Positions 44,116 to 56,660 of a stretch of DNA of 64,000 bases are shown here, in pieces. Each line of letters begins with the position of its first letter. The first letter of the stretch is position 1. Source of the DNA: Epiperipatus broadwayi (lineage: Eukaryota > Onychophora > Udeonychophora > Euonychophora > Peripatidae). The stretch is from contig JAQFVV010006353.1 in NCBI GenBank assembly GCA_028023455.1, forward strand, positions 1,054,001-1,118,000, in the 5' to 3' direction. The position numbers and the translations under genes were made by a program. The notes beneath the pieces were generated by a model. That model was not told the origin of the DNA. It was given only the letters and a program-made list of their open reading frames with translations, and made no database searches.

Positions 44116-45480
44116 TTGGAGATTACGAAAAATCAGTTAACTCGAGTACTTGTGTAATGATTAAAATTTTGGAATATCAAGATGTAAATCCAGGATATTA
44201 AAATAGAGATAATTAATTTTTAGAATATTGATAGCAATGACTATACTGCATGATGATAACTAAGAAAAGTAACATGGACTTACAACAGGATTCTAGATCT
44301 TCAAAATCTTTTACGAGAGCTATTTTGCTGATTAAAGTAAGGGATTAAAACAAATGAAAATGACTTGTCATCTAGATTTTTCAAAAAATGGAGATAAGAG
44401 CTGTCTGTAATTTATAATGGCTGACTACTTTTATATTAGTTGTGTAGTTTTAAAATGTCATTTCCTTTTCTGGAAGTAGCACATTTGCATATATATATAT
44501 AATACATTTATCATTGTGAATAGAAACTGTTCTTTCCAGTCTATATAAAAATTGTATTTCTTTGTAAGTGTCAGACATTACACCCCTTTTTTAAAATATA
44601 AAATACTAGTTTTTCACGATAATTAAATCCATCACAACAAAAAACACAATTATCAGCCGCTTCCGGTTACATTTTTGCATTGCATAGTGAATGTATTCAA
44701 ACTAATAAATTTGTATTCAATATGTACATCATTGGGTATTTTAAATGGTATGTGTCCAGCCCATTCCTTGATTAGTGCTCTACACAGTGACCTCAATTAG
44801 AAAGAGCTGATTTTTATTTGTAGTAACCATATATGCGAAAAATTATTTTATATATAACTAATTTACATAAGGTAATGTTGGTTACCATTACTTTTTCCAA
44901 AAATGACTCCAAAATTTCTTGGTAGTCCATTGATGGATTACAATTAATGTCTTACCCCTGCTTTAGTTATAGGAAAAGTTTCAAAAGCCTTAAAATTAAA
45001 GCAAGCAAGAATAAAATAATCAATGGCTTTACAAAAATGGAGGAAGATTTGTCATAATGCATTAGAAAAAATAACTATATGCTGTAGTGAGATTATTAAT
45101 ATAGTTGGAAACATAATGGGCGAAATTAATAGCGATTCAACTTTTAGTGTTTTCAATAAAAATATGCGTTTTTTATGACAAATTAAGGAAAATAGGAATA
45201 ATGTTGAATGGCTTTTTAAAAATGTAGAAAACGTAGATTTATAATGAATTAGTAATAAACCAATAATCAGCTTTTTAAGATAATGGCACATGCGCTTTGT
45301 GGATCTTAACAATAAATGTTCTCATTTTCCAATACAAGATAAAGTCTGTGAAAGAATAGAATGAATTAGAAAAAAGGCAATAATTGTAATTTAGTACAAG
45401 ATTATTAATATAGGTGGAAATATAATGGGTGAAATTAAATTTGTATGTAATGTTTTTGATAAACAATTCTCCAAAAAGTG
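44110..45480 (+). pseudogene. RTE reverse-transcriptase region, heavily degraded
   Basis: GGAGATTACGAAAAATCAGT, AAATCCAGGATATTAAAATAG and GATTCTAGATCTTCAAAATC follow the RTE palm order (DYEKAFDS, DPGY, DSISPKLF). Near 45090-45130 and again at 45400-45440 a block GAGATTATTAATATAG and TGGAAACATAATGGGCGAAA corresponds to the INTDGNIIDEI segment, so part is duplicated. It is probably the remainder of the copy at 42030-42570. Confidence 0.5.
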
Positions 45481-45619
45481 GAATATGTAAATCAATAATT
45501 TTAATAAATTAGCATTTTTTACATTTCCAGATGACTAAGAGTGTTATGAAATGTGGCTTAACTGGCCAAAAGTGCACTCAGCCAGAAATAACAAATTAAA
45601 CTGAATAAACTTTTATTAT

Positions 45620-46140
45620 AATTCGAAGGACAAAATGGATCCATCTCAGACACCCCAGGTTGTGTAAGTATTTCATGCCCTCAGGCTGGATGCAGTGCCA
45701 TATACTATGGGGAAACCAAGGCCACTGTTCATAATAGAGCTGCTCAACACATGTATACGTATAGAAGAGCAAAAAAGAATGATAACTTCTCAATATTTCT
45801 TGAACATGAGAAGCAGGCTGGCCATGTGTTTGAACCCTGCAACCCCAAGATAGTATGTTCCGAAGCCAATGATTGCAAAAGAAAAATCAAGGAGGCATAT
45901 TTTATTGTCAGTGATAACAATGCCATAAATAGATGCGATATATGTTTTTCTATTTCGAGAAAATGGACAAATTAATTTGCATTCGCATATTTTATTATTT
46001 TATAACATTACAGCAATGTTTATAACTTATTTTGACCATCAATATGAGGGAAAACCTCGAAAGTACTAGGCCTAAATTGATTTGATTTTTTTCGTTAAGA
46101 CTTATAGCTTCTTCTTCAGCAGGTAAATCACTTTTATATG
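45620..46140 (+). pseudogene. GIY-YIG nuclease fragment, probable Penelope-like element end
   Basis: The plus-strand frame ending at the TAA of about 45975 reads SISCPQAGCSAIYYGETKAT, then RAAQHMYTYRRAKK, FLEHEKQAGHVFEP, DCKRKIKEAYFIVSDNNAIN and a C-terminal RCDICFSISRKWTN. This is a GIY-YIG nuclease layout: Cys-rich lead, IYYGET with the catalytic Tyr, a helix with Arg and His, and the K-KEA/E-F-I segment carrying the metal-binding Glu. Penelope-like elements end in such a domain after their reverse transcriptase. A stop lies upstream near 45618, and no RT is seen. The 3' untranslated part (45976-46140) matches 4690-4910. Confidence 0.6.
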
Positions 46141-46629
46141 CTATAATAAATGTTGAAAAATAAAATATTGAAAGCTATTTAATATGTGCTTAAAGAAAAA
46201 TCCATGGCTAAAATGGAATTGAATTAAAATATACAGACAAGTGTAATTTTAAAGTAAATCCCAAGAGATTACGTTCACATGATGGATATAATGGTAAATG
46301 CACTAAAGAGAAAAGCCATCGAATGGAAAAATTGAATGAATCAAAAAGTAAACTTTATTAATGAATGAAAATAGTAATTATCTTAAGCATATTTATAGTA
46401 ATTATATAAACAAAGAAAAATTCATACCGATCGATTTTTTATAAATCTCATCTGAACTTTATTGGATAATAAAAAAATTATTTGCTGGTCATAAATTTTC
46501 CTAAAAAATTTTAATGGAAATATAAAAAAAACATATCATGGAAGGGAATTAATGGTACAATTGTCAAAATTTTATGGCATATATGTTAAAACTAGAGCAA
46601 ATAGCTTTTGCTAGTTTATTTTATAAGTA

Positions 46630-47110
46630 TCAACTGTGCTGCCCTCACAACTTTGATACAAATCACTTGATGAAACGGTATTAATTTTTATTAGTTGTCC
46701 TTTAGCTTAGAGATTATCCAATATTTCTGTAGTGTAATTTTCACTGATTGGTTTCTGTCCACTTTTAACACGTGGGATATAATCATAAGCACTTGAAAAA
46801 GATCTCCGAAATGTACATTTCATGCTGAAACAGCACTCGTCAGTTGGTCCAGACCACAATCTCTTACACATCCTTAATATTGTTCAGCCTATATAGATAA
46901 ATTATTAGTTTAATTGATAAGTGTCAAACATGCAGCCCTCACAACTTTGACAAAAATCATTTAATGAAAGTATTTAATAATTTTTATTAGTCATTTATTA
47001 GACTAGATTATCCAACAATAAATATTTCTGTAGGGTAATTTTAATTAACCATTCACACATGGTAGGGACTCGTTTCCATTTTTAACAATTTGTGGAAGAA
47101 TGTAATCATA
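46630..47110. repeat. Foldback family D, two tandem partial copies
   Basis: CTGCCCTCACAACTTTGATA occurs at 46640 and GCAGCCCTCACAACTTTGAC at 46931. Each is followed by TTTTTATTAGT, a TTAGCTTAGAGATTATCC- or TTAGACTAGATTATCC-like block, and TTTCTGTAGTGTAATTTTCA or its variant. Confidence 0.6.
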
Positions 47111-48054
47111 AACATGACCAAAACATGAAAATGCTTTATTTTTGACAATCCAATATTTTTTTCACATTACATGTAATATATTAACACTATGTACTTGATC
47201 ACCCTATTCTTGCACCATCTACTGCACATTTGAATGATTAATGGAAACCCATTCGTATAAGGACATAAAATTCTCATTCCCGGAAAACCAGTTTCTGGCT
47301 TGTCTTTGTCAGTGAAAACTAGGATTCAAATTTGTACTAATGCACTTATACATCTAGCAGTCACCTTTTATTTCTTTATACTATAAATTTTTAAAGCAAG
47401 ATCAACTTGTCTCAATGCAGTAACTGTCTCTGCTTATATGTGATTGTTTATATCATTTTCATCCATTATCAATTCATTGTAGGATACCTTTTCCAGTTTG
47501 TTCATTTTCCCAAACCATAGCTTATCCACATCACTACACTCCCTTTTCTCACCCATCATTTGCATTTAATCTTTTATATTTTCTTGGGATCTTATTTAAG
47601 ATTTCAATTTTCCATCTATAGATCTCTTCTAGTGAGATACTTAACCATCATCATTTAAGCCTTTTAATATCATTTATTCTTGGCTAATATATTTCCACTT
47701 TCAAGTTTCATTATTATTCCTGACACATCTTTCCACATTTTTTTTGTGTGATCTTAAATGTTTTACTATGAAATTATCAAATCTCAGATTCATACATAAT
47801 TGGTAAAACATATCTATTGAAAACTTTTTCAGATATACTGACATATTTCCTTTTAGCATTCTTATTTCTACTGTTATTCAAGTTTAATTCCATGATTAAA
47901 TTGATCTATTGTTTACATCCATTAACCTGATAAAGGTGTTTGTAATTAATTTTTTTTATAATTCTTTATCATTTTCTTCTTAAAAAATCATTTAACACTA
48001 ATTTTTTAATATTTATTTTTAATCCTACTATTAACATTTCATAAAGTTCTAAAG

Positions 48055-49240
48055 CAGGAGTGTCCAACCTGCAGATGAGGGATACATGGTCCAGAATGGC
48101 TATGAGTGCAGTCCAACAAAATTGCAACATTGCTTAAAACATTACAAGATTTTTTTGTGTCCGAGTGATTAAAATAAATGTATATTCATGCTCAAATGTT
48201 ATATATTGTTAAAAGGACAACAGTTAGAAATTATTTATATTATTTAAGTGTTGACTGGTTTTTAATTACTTATAAACCCATTTAGCCTCGAGCATTATTA
48301 TACTTAAAGTAATACTTTGGGTGCAATTTCAAATTTATAATTGCAGTTTGTAATGTTATAATTGATTATTTATTAGTCTGCATTCAGAATAGGTTTCATT
48401 TACCTGTTTAAAGAGATTTATTTAAACTTCTTTGTATCAATTATTTCAATCTCTGGTCAAGCTGCAATCTTTACTGTCTATATAAGTAATATTAGACCAT
48501 TAATAGGAATGGATTCCACCTTTATTGTTAAAAGAAAGTTGCCTTAACAACAGTTTGAAATTGTTGGTTGTTAATGATAGTCTTAGTGTGGACTGGTCTT
48601 AATATTCAATATCTATAATAGTCAAATATCGAATATAATTTATTTGCCCACAATGTTACAACATATATATAAATTAATCTAAATAAGATTGAAATAATCA
48701 ACCAATGATAATTATATTTTAATATTTAATAAACCGGTTTTCATCTCCATAGAGACCTCGACATTTAATTATATAAATCACATGACTAATTACATCCACT
48801 CCATCTATTGGACATGGAATGGATATAATTAATTGGCTATGTGATTTGTATAATTAAATATAGAGGTCTCAATAGAGATAAAAGCCAGTTTGATATTAAG
48901 TAATTATCATTAGTTATTTATTTCAATCTTGAATTTAAATATCCAACTGCTTTTGTTTTCAGTCTTTTACTTCTAAATATATATAACATCAAAGTTTATT
49001 ACCTAAATAATTACAATTCTAAATTAGTGATCACAGACTTGGAATCTGATGATTCTAAGACTCTCTGAATGGATTGCTGCATCATTAGGATTATTACTTA
49101 ATGACTTCTGATTATTTGTGGTAGGCGATATCAAGAAAATTATGCCGCCTTTTTTTTTTGCTTGTCAGCTTTCAGTAATATGTGGCTAAGATAATCTTTG
49201 CCCAATGTGGTCCAAAGATGCCTAAATGTTGGACACCCTG
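48055..49240. mobile_element. hAT-like non-autonomous element inside the RTE copy
   Basis: Ends CAGGAGTGTCCAACCTG and, on the other strand, CAGGGTGTCCAACATTT. The CAGGGGTGTCCAAC-type terminus is of the hAT kind. The interior TACATGGTCCAGAATGGCTA is reminiscent of known hAT MITE ends. No transposase frame. I could not find a clear 8-bp target duplication at the junctions. Confidence 0.6.
48685..48930. repeat. Foldback nested in the hAT-like element
   Basis: AAGATTGAAATAA pairs with TTATTTCAATCTT, and ATTATACAAATCACATAGCC (reverse of the right arm) with ATTATATAAATCACATGAC. The arms are about 100 bp. This is the third level of insertion here. Confidence 0.75.
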
Positions 49241-49714
49241 CATTAACTACATATGCCAAATCTAGACAATTCATATTTATTTCTTTAGTTTCCTGCTTGA
49301 ATCCACAAAATACTTCTCATAAAACTGCTGTAAAGTTTTGTCGTTATGTTAACCTAAGTGTCACCATATAATTTAATCACTATTATATTTTGATGTTGAG
49401 AATTTATTATCTTGGTATTCCAAAGCATTAATCACTGCAGAAATATCTAGAGTCAAATGTATTTTCATAATCTATAAATCCAAAGCATGATAGCAACTTT
49501 TGCTCAGTGGCAAGTCTATAATTTTTCTTAATACTTGGATTCGACCTGTTGGTTAGTTCCCAAAGTTCTCTGTAGGAAAATTGAAACATTATTGAAAGTC
49601 TTCTAATTTTTTTTAATAGAAGACTGATAAATCTATTTTCTATCTTTTTAAATATAACTATTCCATTCTTCCTATCATCTGGTACATTTTTATGATGCAT
49701 GCATGCATGATGTG

Positions 49715-50140
49715 ACTCAATGAAAATATGAGTTTCTCCCTCAAAGTTGCATGCACTGCCATTTTTGAATCACTGATGTGTCAGAGACAATTTAGTTATA
49801 AAAAATTTAAAACCTAGCATGTCTGCATCATAAGTTGTCATAAAATATGCATGTTTAATACCTTAAACTACAATTGAACATGTTAACATTGGGTAAAACT
49901 GCCAGTGAAATGATTCAAAATGTGCAAGGCTGTGAAACCATGAATCGGAAAATTTTTTGATTGATTTGCAAAATTTCATAATGGTAAAAACAATCACATT
50001 TTATCGTAACTTGTGATAAACATGGTAGTCCTTTAAAATGTTTGTAAATATCTAAATGATCATTATGTAATATATGCATTGATTCAGAGATGGTGCTGTA
50101 GGCACGTTGCAGAGAACGAATCACCTTTTTACCAAGACGT
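49715..50140. mobile_element. Mariner-type MITE copy
   Basis: Left end AGTTGCATGCACTGCC, right end GATTCAGAGATGGTGCTGTA then GCAGAGAACGAATCACC. The interior GAAATGATTCAAAATGTGCA and GATTGATTTGCAAAATTTCA matches the plus-strand transposase N-terminal remnant at 18620-18700. Confidence 0.65.
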
Positions 50141-51326
50141 CGTATGTTTTAAAATAGGTTTACAAACTGTATTAAGAATTTAGTTATATCCTGAAACTAA
50201 TATTGATCAAAATTCAATGGTAGGAGAATTCAGATTGACTTTAAAAATTGTCAAAGAATTGTAAATTCCAATTTAAAAATATATATATAAAAAACCAAAA
50301 ATTGGCTATAATATTTAAATATTTCAATGTGCTATTTGCTTTGACTATAGCTCCAAATATCATTGCCTGCACACTTAGTCTCTGAAAGTAAAAGAGGTTG
50401 GCCTTTAAGCCGTTTTCTTCAGACATATCCCTGAATTAGTCTCAATACATGAACCATCTAAACTTTCTGATTCTACATTGGGACAAGGGCAATATTTTGT
50501 CCTATCAGGCATATAATCTCAATGTTTGAATATTCAACCCTATATCTCCAAAATTTCCTGACTTTTAGTATCATCAGTTAAGAGTCCATATTTTTGTTTT
50601 TTACAGAACTGACTAAATGTCTTAAGGAATTCAAGATACGTGATGACTAAAGTGCTTTTCATAAAAATTGCTCATTTTTCTTTTTTGCATTTTGTATTGT
50701 CACTATTTGACCAAGATATTCAAAATTCTCAACATATATAATGCCATAGTAAAAAGGTATTGCATGCAATGCCTAGGTCAAACAGCTTTCCGAATTTTAT
50801 TTATGACTAATTTAAAGTACAATAACCTATTTATTACATATTTCAGTGTTGGACATCTTAAAGTTTTTAATAAAATGAATGTGACACGCATATAACCATT
50901 AAGATTTATAGTATATGGCTAGAATGATGAAATTTTCACATATTAAAGTCAAGACGCAGTTCCATTATTGTTGGCACTTCTCCAAGGCGGCCAATGAAGG
51001 AAGTTATTCATGAAATTTGTCTATATTGCAGAACGATTTGTCAATATCAACATTTAGTATGGCAGCATAATAAGTTTTGGACATAGATTTCTTCAAAATG
51101 TATATTTTAATAGCTTCATGAAGAGGTTATTACGACAATCTCGGACCTTTTTAAATATTAATATCAATCTCAAAGGTAATTCTATTATTTTCCATTTTAA
51201 TAAAATTCTGGAGCCTTTGACCAATACTGCTTAACCATCCACAAATTTATCCATCTATTTCCAAATCTTAGAACAGCAGTATAAAAGCTGAAGTCGCGAT
51301 ACTTTATTGGTTTATATTTTTTTTTA
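50141..51326. other. AT-rich sequence with possible degraded LINE
   Basis: No gene. The minus strand around 50980-51200 reads KGPRLS then a LHEAIKIYILKK-like run with several stops, which could be an old reverse-transcriptase remnant; too weak to call. Confidence 0.3.
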
Positions 51327-52478
51327 CAACTCCTCTACAGAGAACCTTGGATTTCCACTAACCAAGAAAACAAGCTGGATTTAAAAGTGGTTTTAGTACA
51401 GTTGATCATATCCAGGTATTGAGAGAATTTATAGAAAGAACTAATGAATATGAGTTGTCATTATGTTTTGGATTTGTAGATTATGAAAAAGGCATTTGAT
51501 TCTATAAACATTTCTTCAGTGATTAAAGCATTGGATCAAGGTATAGATCCAGGATATTGTCATATTTTAAAGAATATTTATAAAAATGCAACAGCAGCAA
51601 TTATATTACATGATGATACTGGGAAAGTCAACATTGAGAAAGGTGTAAGACAAGGTGACTCTATATCTCCAAAACTTTTTACAGCAGTGCTGCAAGAAGT
51701 ATTGTGGATTAAAACGGGAAACTAAAGGAGTGAAAGTAAATGGAGATTATTTGTCATTTAGATTTCGCAGATGATGTAGTTGTTTTTGCAAATGATGCTT
51801 CAGAGCTGCAGGAGTTATCAGATGAAAGTAGGACTAAAGATAAATGTTGAAAAGACTAAAGCAATGTTTAATCGATTTGCTCAAAATATGAAAATAAAGA
51901 TTGATTATGATGCATTAGAAGTTAACAGTAACAAATACCTTGGTCAGATTATTAATATAGATGTAAACATAATGGAGGAAATTAATCATAGAATTAAACT
52001 TGGTTGGAGTGCTTTTGGTAGAAATAACTTGATACTAAAAGAAAATATGCCTATGTGTTTGAAAAGGTTTTTAACAAATGTTTTACCAGTTCTTACTTAT
52101 GGATCCGAGACTTGGACACTTAATAGAAGAGCAATACAGAGACTTCAGACCACTCAAAGAAGTATGGAGATGTATGTTGGAAGTAACAAGAGATCGAAAA
52201 CAATGTATGGGTAAGAGAACAAACAGGTGTTACTGACCTCATTGAAAAAACTAAAAGATTGAAGTGAAGTTGGACATATTGCTAGGAGATGATAACAGAT
52301 GGACAATTGACATTTTAAACTGGACTCCAAGAGATTTAAAAGACCCAGAAAGAAACCACATGTGAGATGGATGAAATAAGAAAGTGTGCAGGGGTGATGT
52401 GGAGAAGAGAAGCTCAAGATCAGAGATGGATTAAACTTGAAGAGACCTTCATCCTGCAGTGGATTGATAATGGTTGAT
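51327..52478 (+). pseudogene. RTE-type LINE, 3' half
   Basis: Starts in the segment before QAGFKSGFSTVDHIQ and runs to the 3' end. Motif A (YEKAFDSINISSVIKALDQG) and RQGDSISPKLF are in one frame (51483-51725), the region from KVGLKINVEKTKAMFN to VLTYGSETWTLNRRAIQ in another (51780-52214), and the end (MWRREAQDQRWIKLEE-like) in a third. The FADD box at about 51765 lies in a frameshifted stretch. It ends GGATTGATAATGGTTGAT plus a T-run. It is similar enough to the copies at 24215 and 33406 to be one family. Confidence 0.88.
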
Positions 52479-52529
52479 ATTTTTTTTTTAATTTCTTCAT
52501 ACGCTAATCTCATTTATATTTGCATACTT

Positions 52530-52640
52530 ATCAATAAAGCAAGTCACCAATTGATCTGGGGAATTGGATAGATTTTAAATATTTTCTCTTATTACACTTT
52601 TAAGAGCTTGTTTAAGCTATTGGTACACACTCTGTATTAT
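52530..52640. repeat. Foldback family F, single arm
   Basis: AATTGATCTGGGGAATTGGA, AAATATTTTCTCTTATTACA, CTATTGGTACACACTCTGTA: one arm of the element at 61915-62225. Confidence 0.65.
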
Positions 52641-53594
52641 ATTTGCATACAAGTAAAATATATATGTGTATGCATTTTGAGAAGTACTGTTCATCTATGA
52701 TAACATATTGCCAACTATTCAAGATATACACAAGAAGGGCTTGGAACAAAATATATTATGACTTCATTATAATTCTTTTGAATCTTGTATTCATCTTGAT
52801 CTGAATCCACATTAAGCAATGGCCTTTCAATGGTTAGTTTTGGTATCTTTATTGTAACCATTATGAAATCAATATTTGCTGAGATAGTGCTATTAGATAT
52901 ATTAACATTTAAAGTTTCGAATCAAAATTTCATTAGGAGTTTCTATTGTCTACAATTTCATTAATTCTTTGCCTTGATGCTTATTACATCCCATCCAAAT
53001 TTATCCATTCCTATTTAGCTATCTAGCCACTTCCCTATGATGGCAAGAATTGTGATATCACTAATAAATCAGGTGATACAAAATAGTCCCAAATCAGTCC
53101 TTCCCATTTTTGAACATGGAGGTTGTTAAAAAAGGGTGGTGGATACATTAGTACAACTTTTCTATGTCAACAAATGTAGGATTCAATAAGTTTCACAATG
53201 AAATACATCCTCTTCTATTTGGTTTGATATTTTATCCTATTTCCCACCTTAATTTCCACATAGGTCCGATATTTCACGTTGACAATCTGGTAACCATTTC
53301 CATCTTATAGGTCCTTAGTACATAATTGTGAATGGAAAGCCAGCTACTGAATTACCTTTTCCACTCATCATCACAACTGGAATAATATGATTTCCTCATT
53401 CAAAAAATCTTTAATGTAGATGATTTTTCTCTTTGCGATAGATCGGTCAGGCTTAATCTAGATTTTTTAAAATAAGACATTACTTCTCCAGACAAGATTG
53501 GTGATGACAAGGTCAATAATAATAGGCTTATCTATAAAGCAAGACGAAAAGCTATGAAAGAGAAAAGGAAAAAGTAGTAATGAAATAAAATCTT

Positions 53595-53700
53595 ATGTGG
53601 TTTAGTGCTGTTTAAGGATACCAAACTTTAGAATGGGTCCCTGGATCAATTCCATTTCTGGCACTCAAACTTATGAACTTCTAAGTGATTCTATTATTCG
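53595..53700 (+). mobile_element. tRNA-derived SINE family 2 copy
   Basis: ATGTGGTTTAGTGCTGTTTA, GATCAATTCCATTTCTGGCA, CTCAAACTTATGAACTTCTA, ending GGATAAAGC. Confidence 0.6.
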
Positions 53701-55540
53701 GATAAAGCAAATCCAAATAAAAATTGACTATGGAAAAAATCTCAAGAACTAATGAAATAATTATGACAAAGAGAAATGTTTTGTATAGAATATAAAATTT
53801 AACAGGAAAATGAGACACAAAATAGACAAACCTACAAATGCACAGAAGTATGGATGTAATGAAATAAAGGAGCATAAAATGAGATTTGATATTATAGTAG
53901 GATTTAACAAGTTTAATGGAAAACATGTTGGAAAAATTAAAGACCGATTGAAAACAAAATGGTAGATTATCAACGCTAGAAAGGAAAAATATATAGCGAT
54001 TTATACAAAAAATCCATTTGGGAATGGACAGAATGTAAGAATTGATGAAGTTCCAATTCAATTTTTAATGACCATGACGAAATGAATATGTACTTAATGA
54101 ACGGTAGAATGAGTATTGCCTTGGAGGTTTCTTAATCAATAAGACTGGATTTTTAGAACTGATGCACTATTACTGTTTCCAACAAATGTTTCTACGTTAG
54201 AGCAGTTTGAATATTAGATTAGATGCAATTGTGGTCATTAGATCTACTGCCAATACATACGTGAAAGGGCATTTTAGCAACAATTCTTACATGACTAAAA
54301 TAACTTTCTTGAACAATAAAACACACACATAGAAGATATTCAGATATCTATATAGTAATGGAAGATATTTTTATGATTAAATAACCTTGCTCGACAAAAA
54401 CATAAGTATATTATTATCTCCTAAATTGCATAATCTATGACAAGTTTTTACACATTCTTAGATGAATTTTATTAAATGATTCATTTTGCTAAAAATGAAA
54501 ATAACATTAAAAATGAACATTGTTTATTGCACGATTTAAATCGCCAATTTATGATTAAAATACGTACAAATACGCATTGGACATGAAGTCATATAGCAAG
54601 TTAGTGCTTTGCATCAACTGATATGTTAGTTAACAGATAGTGGTGATAATGTAAATTTGGAAAAGAATAAGCAATATAAGATTAGAAATGCACAAGTGAT
54701 GAAAAGACTACATGAAAAAGTATTATTTTTCAAGAAATTGTACACATATTGGTAAAAACTGTAAAGATGAAAGAAAATGAGATGCAAAAAATTGTTTGAC
54801 AATCTTAAGGGAACAATTATGAATAATGCATAAAGCTTGAAGGTGGCCTACTTGGGCATAGGGCCTGTGTACCAGACAATCGAAGCACCAAGATACTATG
54901 GGTGAAATCGGATACAAGTGATAAATTGCTGCTAATATCTGTTGATGATCTTAACATATAACAGTATACTATCATATTTTAGATGCTAATATTAAAAGTA
55001 TGAAAAAAAAATACATACAGACAAAAAATATACAATTAATTTTTTCCTAAATAAAATTTCTTATTCAAAATCAAATTGATTTATCACAAAACAATATATT
55101 TGATAATTTGATTAGATGCAAAATAAATGAAATTAAAAGATTTTAAGTGATATTTTATCTCTGAAGTTGGTTGATGGAATCCTGTCTTATTATGAAAATT
55201 CTTATACCAGAAGACATTTCAATACAAAGCAATTCATCATGAGTTAATACTGAACACTACTCCATCTCAGATAACAAATGCTATATTGTAAATAAAAAAA
55301 TACTTAAATTATAAATGTGCATATATTGCTGTGAGAAAGAAATCAGTATGAAAAATGAAGTAGTTAGATCAAGGACAAGACTATAAATGAATTTCAAAAA
55401 GACATTCAGTAAAAAAAATCAGCCAATTTAGAGTTTAAACTTTTATATTGGAATCCACTGCTGAAAAGGCCTTTAATTCTGTGTATATATCAGTTATAAT
55501 TGGTTCTGTAAAATATGGACTGGAAGTATCCTCTAAGAAA
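53701..55540 (+). pseudogene. Possible very old RTE copy
   Basis: Scattered short blocks suggest RTE order: AGTATTGCCTTGGAGGTTTC and TTAATCAATAAG near 54110 (GVGFIINK-like), and ACTGCTGAAAAGGCCTTTAA with TTCTGTGTATATATCAGTTA near 55460 (EKAFDSI-like, read EKAFNSVYIS). The stretch between has no readable frame. Confidence 0.3.
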
Positions 55541-55556
55541 ATAGCATGTTTTTTCT

Positions 55557-56170
55557 CGCCACATTTGTCATTTACTGGAACCTGCAATAATTAACAAATG
55601 TGGACGATAGTGCTTAATAAATTTCTATCCAGTGTTATCATGGCCAATATGCCCAGACTAGTTTTAAGTTTATGGCTTTTATCAGTGAGGAGTTTTGTAT
55701 CTTGGATCGGTATCTGAACCGTTAGGATCCAATGCACCTTTCCTCTGAGAGCCATCCCTTATTTTATTTCACTATCAAGCTATTATCACAGTTTAAAAAA
55801 AAAAACGTTTCAATCTAAGCCAACTTGTCTGTAGCCATATAGAACTGAAACCAGTTGTTCCTATACATATTTTATTGGCTTTATACTATTTCTGACCATA
55901 GGATAGGTGTCTTTAGTTAAAAAATTAAAAACAAGTGGTTTATTTTATGTGACTATAGGCAAGTTGACTTAGATTGAAAAAAATTTTTTAAATTGGGTTA
56001 GTGAAACAGAAAGATAAATGATGTCTGGCTCTATATGCTAAAGGTACCAACATTAGATCAAAATCCAAATCTCTTCACTGATGAAAACATGAACTTTGGG
56101 ATAGGAATTTTTTAAGCACTATCATTTTGTGTCTATTAGTAATTAAAGCTTACAATAGATGGCGCAGATG
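55557..56170. repeat. Foldback family E, complete copy
   Basis: The left arm GATAGTGCTTAATAAATTTC then CCCAGACTAGTTTTAAGTTT and TTTATCAGTGAGGAGT faces the right arm TCTCTTCACTGATGAAAAC, GGGATAGGAATTTTTTAAGC and ACTATCATTTTG. The far right end is AAAGCTTACAATAGATGGCG. The interior is about 350 bp of AT-rich sequence. Confidence 0.7.
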
Positions 56171-56284
56171 TTGCAAGTGAAAAATTATGCTGTAGACTAG
56201 AAATTAAATTCATGCAATATTTTATTGGTTTTAAAATATAAATTAAAATAGTAATTTTTAAATTCAAGTATGTGGTCATGTGTA

Positions 56285-56375
56285 TCAGCTATATAAGATG
56301 GAATGGATAGCTGTGAGGAACTTGAGAGTCAGAGTTCAAATCCCTTCTAAAACTAATTATTGTGGTGTTTAGAAT
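56285..56375 (+). mobile_element. SINE-like tRNA-derived fragment
   Basis: AGATGGAATGGATAGCTGTG and GTCAGAGTTCAAATCCC (B-box-like). Weak A-box. Confidence 0.35.
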
Positions 56376-56569
56376 GAATTGTGCTACTGCAAATATAACA
56401 AAATTAAACAATAAAAAATTAGATAAATTTAAACTGCAATACATTATGAATAATCACAAGATTATAAAAAAATCCTGCTTGAAGACGAATAATTGCAAAT
56501 TGTCTTTGATCTGAGAATAGGAATTATTTTTGAAATATCTACATTAAAATCAAAAGCGTTGTAAGCCGA

Positions 56570-56660
56570 GGTCATTGCAGCTGCCTTGCAAGCAAGTAGT
56601 TGGTTGCAAATGGTTGTGGGTTCGCCTCCCGGCCGATGCTATGACATATGGAAAAAAAGC
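56570..56660 (+). mobile_element. tRNA-derived SINE, relative of 9240 copy
   Basis: GCAGCTGCCTTGCAAGCAAG (anticodon-arm-like), GGTTGTGGGTTCGCCTCCCG (B-box-like), and GATGCTATGACATATGGA then an A-run. It has a short insertion between the arms relative to the 9240 copy. Confidence 0.55.

Larger units (their letters stand above)
47455..49700 (-). pseudogene. Old RTE copy split by a nested insertion
   Basis: 47455-48054 carries the RTE 3' end in reverse (TCCATTATCAATTCATTGTA, ATTTCCTTTTAGCATTCTTA, TTAATTCCATGATTAAATTG). 49241-49700 continues with AATCCACAAAATACTTCTC and a minus-strand frame reading VPDDRKNGIVIFKK, SCFGFIDYENTFDS (motif A). The element at 48055-49240 interrupts it at the palm region. 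Confidence 0.7.

Noticed and set aside
52154-52513. 119-codon open frame on the minus strand
   Set aside because: Antisense shadow of the RTE 3' end on the plus strand.
53681-54061. 126-codon minus-strand frame rich in Phe, Ile and Tyr
   Set aside because: Looks like a membrane protein only because the DNA is AT-rich. There is no start context, splice support or repeating helix pattern.
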